Of a stretch of DNA of 64,000 bases, positions 11,284 through 19,897 are shown one piece after another. This DNA is from Bufo bufo (lineage: Eukaryota; Chordata; Amphibia; Anura; Bufonidae). Location of the stretch: contig NC_053394.1 in NCBI RefSeq assembly GCF_905171765.1, forward strand, positions 163,277,183 through 163,341,182. The letters run 5' to 3'. Position 1 is the first letter of the stretch; each line of letters begins with the position of its first letter. The notes under the pieces are model-generated. The model saw only the letters and a program-made list of their open reading frames with translations, did not search any database and was not told where the DNA came from. Both the position numbers and the translations under genes were made by a program.

Positions 11284-12116
11284 ACTACCCACTCCAGAAA
11301 AGAACTGAAACGCTCAAAATATGCACATGATATTGAACAGCCCATTGGCAAACACCTGTCCACAAAATAGCCGCCATTCCAAAAGCAACCGAGTAAATGC
11401 AGACTATCCGGGTGGACCGGTAACAATCGGAATGCCGCTTCAATGTCACATTTTGCCAACAGGGTACCCGGACCCAACTTCCTAACCCATTCTACAGCCG
11501 CATCAAAAGAAGCATAAACCACGGAACAAAGTTCTGGGTCAATGCCCTCATTGACCGACGCGCCCTTAGGGAATGATAAATGGTGGATAAGCCTAAATTT
11601 ATGTGGCTCCTTCTTAGGGATTAAACCCAAAGGGGAGACACGCAAATTACTGATGGGTGGTGTAGCAAACGGACCATCCATCCTTCCCAGAGAAACTTCC
11701 TTAGCTAACTTCTCTGCCACTATGTCCGGGAACTCCAATGCTGAGCGCAAATTCTTCCGCTTCTCCGTCACTGGTAACGGGTGAGAGGGAATATGAAAAC
11801 CAAACCGAAATCCTAAACACAAAAATTCCGCTAACTCCCGGTTCAGATATCTATTTAGATGATCCACCATCCTTTCCACTCGTATCGGAGTCAGCCCCTT
11901 TTGCAAAACTATCCCCTCCCCTCTGTCTGCCCCCTCTAAAACATCTGTTAGCCCCATGGCCACCTCCACACATGGAACATTCATGCCTAAATTTACATTT
12001 TTGGCCGAATTTACAATTTCCCTCATTGAAAAGGAAGCAGAAACCTTTTCCAACTGGGGGTGTCCCTGTACCTTGCTGGGCCCCAACCTCTGACTCGTTC
12101 CGAAAGGACTGACCAC
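11284..12116 (-). CDS. Ngaro RT N-terminal half (split by the LTR element)
   Basis: This segment carries the N-terminal part of a reverse transcriptase: FRLIHHLSFPKGASVNEGID (fingers), LLAKCDIEAAFRLLPVHP (motif A, catalytic Asp) and DRCLPMGCSISC (motif B). It breaks off after FLEWVV at the LTR junction (11283/11284), and motif C (YLDD) resumes at 6760. Overlap with the preceding Gag-like ORF (which ends at 11851) in another frame suggests the RT is read by frameshift or reinitiation. The motif spacing and the LPMGCSISC box fit DIRS/Ngaro RTs. The apparent tail below 11283 is LTR sequence and not part of the protein. Confidence 0.84.
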
Positions 12117-13065
12117 TCCTACCTGGCGCTGTCACCCTCATCCATAATGCAATGTCTTTATGGTCCCATCTCATATTAGGACGGACCGCTTTCCTTTGAC
12201 GAAACTGTTCGTCGTATCGTAACCACCCTGATCCCCCATACACCCTATAGGCTTCCCCGATAGCATCCAGATAACAGAATAAAGGGGAGCAACATTCGGG
12301 ACTCTTCTCCCCAATTACACTTGCCAAAATAGCAAAGGCTTGCAGCCAATTACTAAATGACCTAGGGATAAGGCGAAAACGACGCTTATCATCATCTTCC
12401 TTCCTTACTCCATCCTTCTTTACCACGTCAAGATTGAAGCGTTCCAATGGAAGCAGCGAGAATATTTCTATATATTCTCCCTTCCAAATTTTTTTGTGCA
12501 CCTCAGCCTTCAAATGCGCTCCCAGGAGACCCTCAAAGCAGACATACACTTCCCCCTTAGCCGCATCATCTAACCTGGGCCTATCCTCATCACCTCCCGC
12601 CTGCGTCTGCACTGACACTGACTCCGCCATAGCTGTGCTAGCAGTCGGCGGTATATTGCTATTTCCTGTCCCCAACCCCCACGCTGTTAATGGGGTGGCC
12701 CCCATTCCCCCCCTATCCTGACTAACCCCAGCTAAACCACACAGCAAGCGCCCCAAACCCCCAATAATAGCACTATTGCTCCCACCCGAATTGGGCGCCC
12801 CGTTAAATAAAGATATCAATGTTCCCAATGATGTCTCACCTAGCTGCCCCGGGCGCTGTGAACCCGGCAGCCGAAAATCCGGATTCCTGACGGACGACTC
12901 CTGGATCCGCGACGGTCTGTGTATGGTCCCTGGCGCTGTTCGCAGGCTGCACCCCAGCCGGGTCACCGCTGGGCGCGTTATGGATAACTCTGGGAAGCCC
13001 TCTGTCCTCCCCGCTGTCAGGACCAGCAGAAAACTGTCCGCACGTAGAAAAAGGCCTGCGCACAT
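11851..13065 (-). CDS. Ngaro Gag-like ORF, C-terminal part with two zinc fingers
   Basis: The open frame carries a capsid-like region (SFSNWLQAFAILASVIG, then FCYLDAIGEAYRVYGG and WLRYDEQFRQRKA), as in the first ORF of DIRS/Ngaro elements. Near its end is a CCCH finger (C-x8-C-x5-C-x3-H in FCFLFNEGNCKFGQKCKFRH) followed at once by a knuckle-like C-x2-C-x3-H-x4-C (CSMCGGGHGANRC), one residue shorter than the canonical CCHC. The first 80 or so residues of this frame probably are not protein, because the neighbouring frame (13741-12836) encodes the N-terminus and the two overlap. A frame switch near 12836-12900 would join them. Expected function: nucleic-acid binding and particle assembly. Confidence 0.72.
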   Translation of the reverse strand: MCAGLFLRADSFLLVLTAGRTEGFPELSITRPAVTRLGCSLRTAPGTIHRPSRIQESSVRNPDFRLPGSQRPGQLGETSLGTLISLFNGAPNSGGSNSAIIGGLGRLLCGLAGVSQDRGGMGATPLTAWGLGTGNSNIPPTASTAMAESVSVQTQAGGDEDRPRLDDAAKGEVYVCFEGLLGAHLKAEVHKKIWKGEYIEIFSLLPLERFNLDVVKKDGVRKEDDDKRRFRLIPRSFSNWLQAFAILASVIGEKSPECCSPLFCYLDAIGEAYRVYGGSGWLRYDEQFRQRKAVRPNMRWDHKDIALWMRVTAPGRSGQSFRNESEVGAQQGTGTPPVGKGFCFLFNEGNCKFGQKCKFRHECSMCGGGHGANRCFRGGRQRGGDSFAKGADSDTSGKDGGSSK

Positions 13066-13741
13066 CCCTGTCCACTACGTACGCAGCCTCGCGCCTGTCT
13101 TCCCGCCCAAGAGGCCTGCTCTGGGAAGAGGGGCCATCCAGAGCAACCTCGTCCTCCTCCTCTGAAGGTGGTGAATCCTGGCAAGGCCTGCGCCCGTCCC
13201 TGGCACCGCCAGGCGCAGCCTCGTGTGCCAATGAAAGGGGCTCATCCTGTAAGGGCCTGCGCCGGGCCGCCCTGGCCGACCGCGCAGCCCCGCCGCCGCC
13301 TCTGCTGCCGCTACCGTTCCCTTGCTGAGCAGGCCTCCGCCTCCCGGGGACAGGAGGGGATCCTGCAGCACCTGGTCCTGACTCCTCTGACGCTGCAGCA
13401 ATGGGCTGAGGGGAAGGCCCCACAGCCTCCACAGGGTCCCGCCGGACATATGGATTCCTCCCACGCCGGGGGGCCGTAGGAGCGGTAACATTAGAAGGCC
13501 CCCGGCGTGGAGGGTCCCTTGTGGGGCTCCTGACACGGCGCCGGACCCGGGGGGGTAGATCGGGGCTCATGGGCGCCGGCGGCCGTACCCGCCTCGGCCG
13601 TGTAGCCATGGGATTGGGGCTAGTTGTACCCCCCTCCGCTCCCCCCAACAACGCCGTCACCTGCTGCGCTAGCCAGTCTGGGCCCCTGGTGTCCGCCGCC
13701 TCTCTCAAACGCTGCAGCATCGCCTCCACTGCTTCCGACAT
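12836..13741 (-). CDS. Ngaro Gag-like ORF, N-terminal part
   Basis: 301 codons starting MSEAVEAMLQRLREAAD (an amphipathic helix), followed by a long low-complexity stretch rich in Pro, Arg, Gly and Ser. It lies at the 5' end of the Ngaro element, about 220 nt from the edge, and its end overlaps the frame at 13065-11851. High GC content and arginine richness fit an RNA-binding Gag N-terminus, but no conserved domain is recognised. It ends at a stop near 12836, probably because of a frameshift relative to the downstream Gag frame. The alternative frame at 13536-13075 is a shadow. Confidence 0.6.
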   Translation of the reverse strand: MSEAVEAMLQRLREAADTRGPDWLAQQVTALLGGAEGGTTSPNPMATRPRRVRPPAPMSPDLPPRVRRRVRSPTRDPPRRGPSNVTAPTAPRRGRNPYVRRDPVEAVGPSPQPIAAASEESGPGAAGSPPVPGRRRPAQQGNGSGSRGGGGAARSARAARRRPLQDEPLSLAHEAAPGGARDGRRPCQDSPPSEEEDEVALDGPSSQSRPLGREDRREAAYVVDRDVRRPFSTCGQFSAGPDSGEDRGLPRVIHNAPSGDPAGVQPANSARDHTQTVADPGVVRQESGFSAAGFTAPGAAR

Positions 13742-14224
13742 GGCAGTATGCGATGCTGCAGAAGATGCCGGCTCCTTGCTTTCACAAAATGGCGGGCGCT
13801 AACCCGCCTCACCCCTACTTAAGCTTGCCGCTCCCCGCCCCTTCCTGGCTCATCCCCCCCTGCACGTCTCACCGTTAACCTCTGACTACCCTAGCCCTCG
13901 CTACCACAACGACTCATGCCGGCCTCCCCTGAAGCGTACCGCTCCGTCCAGCCTTACTTTATTGGTTTATTACGGTTTTGAGTTTTTGACTCTTGCCCTT
14001 ATTGCATATTAAAACCTCATTTCTATCAATGTAGGTTATTTATTTATCTATATACATTTATGCACTTGTTTGTGTCTGTGAGCGTGTGCACTCACGTGCG
14101 CATATGTGTCATTCTCCTTTGCGCCCGCGCGTCCACACGCACCCACACACATCTCAACACTTTTCTTCCCTATATGTACAGCTGGGTCTGTACCTTATTC
14201 ACTTTGGACATCTATATGTATATA

Positions 14225-15274
14225 CACTCACCTAAAGAATTATTAGGAACACCATACTAATACGGTGTTGGACCCTTTTTTGCCTTCAGAACTGCCTTAA
14301 TTCTACGTGGCATTGATTCAACAAGGTGCTGATAGCATTCTTTAGAAATGTTGGCCCATATTGATAGGATAGCATCTTGCAGTTGATGGAGATTTGAGGG
14401 ATGCACATCCAGGGCACGAAGCTCCCGTTCCACCACATCCCAAAGATGCTCTATTGGGTTGAGATCTGGTGACTGTGGGGGCCATTTTAGTACAGTGAAC
14501 TCATTGTCATGTTCAAGAAACCAATTTGAAATGATTCGAGCTTTGTGACATGGTGCATTATCCTGCTTGAAGTAGCCATCAGAGGATGGATACATGTTCT
14601 CATTCTGTTTACGCCAAATTCGGACTCTACCATTTGAATGTCTCAACAGAAATCGAGACTCATCAGACCAGGCAACATTTTTCCAGTCTTCAACAGTCCA
14701 ATTTTGTTGAGCTCGTGCAAATTGTAGCCTCTTTTTCCTATTTGTAGTGGAGATGAGTGGTACCCGGTGAGGTCTTCTGCTGTTGTAGCCCATCCACCTC
14801 AAGGTTGTGCGTGTTATGGCTTCACAAATGCTTTGCTGCATACCTCGGTTGTAACGAGTGGTTATTTCAGTCAACTTTGCTCTTCTATCAGCTTGAATCA
14901 GTCGGCCCATTCTCCTCTGACCTCTAGCATTCACAAGGAATTTTTTCCCACAGGACTGCCGCATACTGGATGTTTTTCCCTTTTCACACCATTCTTTGTA
15001 AACTCTAGAAATGGTTGTGCGTTAAAATCCCAGTAACTGAGCAGATTGTGAAATACTCAGACCGGCCCGTCTGGCACCAACAACCATGCCACGCTCAAAA
15101 TTACTTAAATCACCTTTCTTTCCCATTCTGACATTCAGTTTGGAGTTCAGGAGGATGCCTTGACCAGGACCACACCCCTAAATGCATTGAAGCAACTGCC
15201 ATGTGATTGGTTGACTAGATAATTGCATTAATGAGAAATAGAACAGGTGTTCCTAATAACTCTTTAGGTGAGTG
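14225..15274 (-). mobile_element. Tc1/mariner transposon with internal deletion
   Basis: About 30-bp inverted ends (CACTCACCTAAAGAATTATT at the left, its near-complement at the right) flanked by the TA target duplication (14223-14224, 15275-15276). The uninterrupted site is seen at 20151-20175. The same family recurs as a fragment at 58169-58354. Confidence 0.93.
14257..15126 (-). pseudogene. Tc1-like transposase, nonsense and internal deletion
   Basis: From ATG 15124-15126 the frame encodes the paired-type helix-turn-helix start (GDLSNFERGMVVGARRAG), then a TAA at 15022-15024, then continues in frame with WSDES (first catalytic Asp), QDNAPCH (second Asp) and WPPQSPDLNPIEHLWD (Glu of the DDE triad) to the end. 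Between NENMYPSSDG and YFKQDNAP a block of roughly 50-60 residues expected in the catalytic core is missing. The copy therefore cannot make active enzyme, though its termini look intact and could be mobilised in trans. The open part from 14964 is 235 codons. Confidence 0.88.
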
Positions 15275-15828
15275 TATATCGTTATGGGTATCACTGTGGG
15301 TATGTACCTCACATGTATATGTATTTTTTATATGTATTTTTTATATATATATTTTTTATATATTCTCTATGTATACTCTATATATTTGGTGTTTATATAC
15401 TTCCATATATTTCACTTATTAATATGTTGAATACTGTAGCGCTGTATGAGGTCCTCTCTGGGTCTGTTTTTCATTGTGTCATAGGATGTGTTATGTATGG
15501 TCATTTTACATTCTGGCCCAATACACTCTGTTTTGCTTTACAATATGAGCTCTATTTGCCCCCCTATGTTATAATTTGGCTCCACGGGTCTGTTGGAGCG
15601 TCTTAGGTCATAGTTCTTTGTATTCATTACTCCTGCCGAATCCCGGAAGTAGCGCTTTGCGTTCCACCATGCGGTTCACCTACAGGAACCGGAAGTGACG
15701 CGATGCGTCTCCCTTCCTTGTGTGGCCACACATGTTTCTGCTCCCTAAGTGTCTGCAGCTGCCTCCTATTCAGCAGCTATCCTCTTGGCTATATAAGCCA
15801 TCCTATTAGCCCCCCTCCATACACACCT

Positions 15829-15865
15829 CCCCCTGAAGAAGCCTTGCGTGAAACGTACGTCGGGG
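15829..15865 (+). ncRNA. Hammerhead ribozyme motif in 5' pseudo-LTR (copy B)
   Basis: CCCC (15829-15832), core CTGAAGA (15833-15839), GAAAC (15850-15854), GTAC, cleavage GTC (to 15861), GGGG (15862-15865) closing stem I. All core positions of the CUGANGA/GAAA/GUC consensus are present. Stem III is 3 bp with a 2-nt loop and is palindromic. Stem II is poorly paired. Confidence 0.62.
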
Positions 15866-16377
15866 TTGCTGGAGCACTACACAGGTACTTTGTCCATGGC
15901 TTTACAATGAACTACTCAGCTTCTGCTATCTATGCACTTTGATATATTTGCACTTTGCACTTTATTTGCATATTTTGGTTATTATACATGATACCTTTAC
16001 CTAGCCTCTATAGCTTTGCCTGACTATTTGTTTTTCTGATATCCTATTTGGCCCATATGCACATTGTGCTATATTTATATACCCATTGTTTGGATTTATT
16101 TGCCATTTCAGGTATTAGTGTGCTCCGTGTCATTCTGTGTGCTCATTTTTCACCATCTACTGTTTTCTATGTGTTTTTACTGTGATTTGTCTCATATGGA
16201 GACACTAATAAAATTTATATATTCATAATATTATTGAGTGCGAGCCCTATTTCTCTTTCTTTGGCGTTCTACTATTCGTGCTGGCTCTGCACGGGTACTC
16301 ACTTCTGTGAGTCATTCATTATTGGTGTTTATTGTTATCTGCGGACATTTATTTGTTCTTTTGCAGACCTTTCCATT

Positions 16378-19300
16378 ATGGATTTCCTAGCCCATGAGGC
16401 CTCCTCTAGGTCCCAGACGAATGCTATTTTTAACCGTGATGGTGAGAGCACGCAGGATGTTAACCATCTAAGGAATACACGTGATTTGAAGAGCTCTTTT
16501 AGAAATTTATCGCATAAACGTCTCCGTATGTGGTGGAATAAGACGTCCATGGAACAGTATGTATCAAAAGATTTAATTCCACGGGGTCTCCGGGTTCAGG
16601 TGTTTCCCTCCTATGGTCTTGAAGTGGAGCATTTAAATGCCAGATGGGAGGAAGCCTGTAATGTCTGTTCTAATACTTTTTTAAAATTACTGATATCAGC
16701 TAATGAGACCATGCTGAGTGCCTTGGATAAGGAGTTGACTACGGTTGATGTCCAACTAAAGCAATCATTATCCAGTCCTGAATTGGAGTCCTTTAAAAAC
16801 GAAATGGAGACTAGCCATGATGCATGGGAAAAACTTATTAAGGACCGCAAGGCGAGCAAATTTCAGAGGGATCGTCAAGATTATGAACAGAAGCGGGTGT
16901 ATCGATGGCAGCAATTCAAAACCATGCCCAGGAGCCGCAGTGCCTCTGTCTCCTCCTATACTTCAACTGATGCCGAAGGGGCACGAGGTGATGATGTGGC
17001 CACCCCCCGCTCCACGAGGTACGGGGGCAAACGGAAGGACATACCGAATCATCAAAAAATTTACAAAAGATATCGCACAGGTGATTCCGGCCCATCTAGA
17101 GCTCAGGTAATTAATCTTTCTGATACTGTTCTCACTGAGGCCCAACTTGAGGTCTTGAGTCTGAGTCTTAATTTCGTCCCGACAACTAAACTTGATGTTT
17201 TTACAGCGATAAAGGACCTGAACTTATTTGCAAGGAATCTAGTTTTTAAAAGGATTTTTCACAAAGATGGCAATTCTGCACCGTCCCCCCCGACCAATGA
17301 ACAAAGAGCAATACAGGATTTATGTGATCTACTGGATGAACAGGATCCTCCTCCAGTAAGTAGGCTGCCGTATACGTTGATGCCCAGATCCAAGAAATTT
17401 CCCCCTATTTATATGTATCCCAACATTGACATCTTTGTGAAACTGGTTACGGATGACTTGACCAAGGCATCCACCAAGTTTCAACATGGTAATATGGATG
17501 GTAACCTACGCTTAGCGGTTAAGCAATTAAGTGATATGAAAAACCTGGTAATTAAACCATCCGATAAAGGGGGCAATATAGTGGTCTGGCCTGTTACATT
17601 ATACGAAAAGGAGGCTTTCCGTCAATTGAAGAACCCAGTCTGCTATAAGAAACTCACCTTTAATCCTCTCAATTCCTTTCAGGATTCCTTGAATAAGATT
17701 CTGCATTTGGCCTATGATCAAGGTACCATCAGTCAGAAGGAGTTCAGTTGTCTACTTGTGCCCTGCCCTACGATACCTACTTTTTACCTGCTACCTAAAG
17801 TGCACAAGCAGCTTTCCACCCAGCCAGGTCGCCCGATCGTCGCAGGTAATAACAACTTATGCGAACCAATATGTAAGCTGGTCGATCATGTGTTGCGACC
17901 TTTGGTTGAGAATCTCCCTTCTTACCTTAAAGATACTGGCGACATCTTGCGGAAACTAAATGGTATACAACCGGAGGATGACATGCTCATTGTTACCTGC
18001 GACGTTGAATCACTGTACACTTCCATTAGCCATCAGGATGGGATGGCAGCAGTGTCGCAGTTCCTAGCTATGTCTGATGTCGAAGGTGATTATGCCACGT
18101 TCATTCTGCAAATTTTGGATTTTGCCCTTCGGCATAACTTTTTTGTTTTTAAGGGATCCTTCTACCTACAGCTCCAGGGAACGGCGATGGGGGCGGCCTG
18201 TGCGCCATCCTATGCTAACCTTTTCCTGGGGCTGTGGGAGAGGGATCTCTTTCTGACTGACCCCATTCCCTCTATTGACAGGGTATATATGTGGAATCGC
18301 TACATCGATGATGTTCTCATGATTTGGCAGGGCACGACTGGAGAACTGGACTCCTTCATGACTAACCTGAATCAGAATCAGCTCAATATCCATCTCACCT
18401 ATAAATCCGGTCGAAGAGATATGGATTTTCTGGACGTTCTTCTACAAGTAGATCATCAAGGCTTAATTTACACTGACCTGCATCGTAAACCTACTTCAGT
18501 GAATAGTCTGTTACACGCTGGCTCTGCACATCCACGGAGACTGATTGAAGGGATCCCTATGGGCCAATTTCTGCGACTAAGACGCATATGCTCTAACGAC
18601 GATCTGTTTGAAAAGCGTGCCCAGGAGTTGACCAATAGATTCAGAGAGATAGGCTATACTGAATCCTCTCTGAAGAAAGGCTATTTTAGAGCCAAACGAT
18701 CTGGGAGGGAGGACCTTTTACAACAGCGTCCGAAGACAAAGAAATCTCAGAACAACATGGTACGCTTCATCACTACCTACAATTCAGGTCCTAATGCAGT
18801 ACTGCAATCATTAAACACACATTGGAATATCTTGTGTATGGACCCCATCTTGAAACAGCACTTACCTCCGAGGCCATCCTTAACTTTTCGACGTGAGAGG
18901 AATATACGGGATGTTTTAGTCCACAGCCACCATCAGGCTGCCACCCCCTCACGCATCTTTGGATCCAAGGGTCCCAAATGGGGTTGCCGCCCCTGCGGTA
19001 ATTGTGTGGCATGTGCTCACATCCTTACTACCACCTCTTTTACTGATTCCGCTGGACAGAAGATCTACCAAATTACACATACTATCACCTGCAGCACCAC
19101 CGGGGTGGTCTATGTTGCCAGTTGCCCCTGTGGGCTTCTATATGTTGGTCTCACATCACAAGAACTGAGGCGTCGTACGAGAGAACATGTGCTGGGGATA
19201 CAGTCAGCTGCGACTGAGGAAGATGACACTGCCCTAAGGACCATCCCTCGCCATTTCAAGACATACCATGCCAGTGATAGCTCTTTGCTTCAGGTAAGAG

Positions 19301-19446
19301 GGATCGACAGGGTTTTTGCGGGCAGCAGAGGTGGCAATTGGAAACGCCTCTTAGCCCAACGCGAGGCTAGGTGGATTTTCCAATTACACACTGTTACCCC
19401 TCATGGTTTAAGAGAGGGTTTAAGCTTTGCCCCCTTCCTGCCGTAA
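16378..19446 (+). CDS. PLE polyprotein: reverse transcriptase plus GIY-YIG endonuclease (intact)
   Basis: An uninterrupted 1022-residue ORF from MDFLAHEASS. RT landmarks: KPSDKGGN near 391, FYLLPKVHK, CDVESLYTSI with the catalytic Asp near 542 (motif A), GTAMGAACAPS near 602 (motif B), YIDDVLMIW near 642 (motif C) and DFLDVLL. A Cys cluster, CRPCGNCVAC, lies near 870. The GIY-YIG nuclease follows: GVVYVASCPCGLLYVGLT near 908-925, RRRTREH, and the closing REARWIFQL...PHGL. This RT-GIY-YIG order defines Penelope-like elements, which prime reverse transcription at nicked DNA or exposed 3' ends. The frame is also open upstream to 16234, but that reads leader DNA, and TTTGCAG just before the ATG may be a splice acceptor. 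An in-frame-ending intron (19294-19730) removes the last 50 codons and the stop in some transcripts. Confidence 0.93.
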   Translation: MDFLAHEASSRSQTNAIFNRDGESTQDVNHLRNTRDLKSSFRNLSHKRLRMWWNKTSMEQYVSKDLIPRGLRVQVFPSYGLEVEHLNARWEEACNVCSNTFLKLLISANETMLSALDKELTTVDVQLKQSLSSPELESFKNEMETSHDAWEKLIKDRKASKFQRDRQDYEQKRVYRWQQFKTMPRSRSASVSSYTSTDAEGARGDDVATPRSTRYGGKRKDIPNHQKIYKRYRTGDSGPSRAQVINLSDTVLTEAQLEVLSLSLNFVPTTKLDVFTAIKDLNLFARNLVFKRIFHKDGNSAPSPPTNEQRAIQDLCDLLDEQDPPPVSRLPYTLMPRSKKFPPIYMYPNIDIFVKLVTDDLTKASTKFQHGNMDGNLRLAVKQLSDMKNLVIKPSDKGGNIVVWPVTLYEKEAFRQLKNPVCYKKLTFNPLNSFQDSLNKILHLAYDQGTISQKEFSCLLVPCPTIPTFYLLPKVHKQLSTQPGRPIVAGNNNLCEPICKLVDHVLRPLVENLPSYLKDTGDILRKLNGIQPEDDMLIVTCDVESLYTSISHQDGMAAVSQFLAMSDVEGDYATFILQILDFALRHNFFVFKGSFYLQLQGTAMGAACAPSYANLFLGLWERDLFLTDPIPSIDRVYMWNRYIDDVLMIWQGTTGELDSFMTNLNQNQLNIHLTYKSGRRDMDFLDVLLQVDHQGLIYTDLHRKPTSVNSLLHAGSAHPRRLIEGIPMGQFLRLRRICSNDDLFEKRAQELTNRFREIGYTESSLKKGYFRAKRSGREDLLQQRPKTKKSQNNMVRFITTYNSGPNAVLQSLNTHWNILCMDPILKQHLPPRPSLTFRRERNIRDVLVHSHHQAATPSRIFGSKGPKWGCRPCGNCVACAHILTTTSFTDSAGQKIYQITHTITCSTTGVVYVASCPCGLLYVGLTSQELRRRTREHVLGIQSAATEEDDTALRTIPRHFKTYHASDSSLLQVRGIDRVFAGSRGGNWKRLLAQREARWIFQLHTVTPHGLREGLSFAPFLP

Positions 19447-19730
19447 TACTGTTGGGGCCGTATCCATGGCTTGTATTCGATCTCTCTCTTTCTTTTCTCT
19501 TTTTTCTATTTTGAGCTCGAAATTTGGTTGTATTTTTGTGTTCCTTTAGATAGATATACATATTCTGTGTGTGTGTGTCTGCCCATGGGTGTTTTCTTTG
19601 TCTGTTCGCTTTTAGGTTTAATATAACACTCTTGAGGGCTGCCTTTCTTTTGGCTGGCTCAATCATTTTATTATGTATTTTATCTGTTTTTCCCGCAGAG
19701 GGATTTTTAATTATGTCTTTCTTGTGTCAG
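19294..19730 (+). other. Probable spliceosomal intron at the PLE 3' end
   Basis: Donor CAG|GTAAGA at 19294; acceptor CTTTCTTGTGTCAG ending at 19730. The 437-nt segment is missing, to the base, from the family member at 3615-3798. It contains the C-terminal 50 codons of the GIY-YIG domain and the stop codon. Splicing would append 38 other codons (to 19847). Confidence 0.78.
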
Positions 19731-19897
19731 CTATTTAGGTGTGGTTGCCATCGATACTCGGGATTCTGCGCCCCTTTCTCCCCCTCTCTATCCAGGCCCA
19801 TTGCCGTTGAGGATCCTACAGATGTATTTACGTCTTGGTTTAATTGACAATGATTTCACTTTATGGTGTATTTGCATGTATATTACATCTGTCACAT

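Larger units (their letters stand above)
3799..13959 (-). mobile_element. Ngaro-like tyrosine-recombinase retrotransposon
   Basis: This roughly 10.2-kb minus-strand element interrupts PLE sequence: 3798 and 13960 are adjacent in the uninterrupted copy at 19897/19898, and no target duplication is visible. The order 5' to 3' is Gag-like ORF with zinc fingers, RT-RNase H, tyrosine recombinase, SGNH hydrolase, then a 3' UTR with AATAAA (minus strand near 3925-3935). YR instead of a DDE integrase, no LTRs, and a downstream SGNH hydrolase are hallmarks of vertebrate Ngaro elements. About 4.5 kb of it (6761-11283) is a later LTR element. I could not find the expected split direct repeats by eye, so the ends may be trimmed. 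Recombinase stop codons make this copy inactive. Confidence 0.87.
13960..16340 (+). repeat. 5' pseudo-LTR of PLE copy B (interrupted by Tc1)
   Basis: Matches 19898-21256 once the Tc1 insertion 14225-15274 is removed. It contains the hammerhead core at 15829-15865 and an AATAAA near 16209. Position 16340 is where homology with copy C ends, not a proven element boundary. Confidence 0.82.

Noticed and set aside
16234..16377. Upstream extension of the PLE ORF (start at MSASPISLSL)
   Set aside because: It overlaps leader/pseudo-LTR sequence that is also present in copy C without an ORF; the first conserved peptide starts at 16378.
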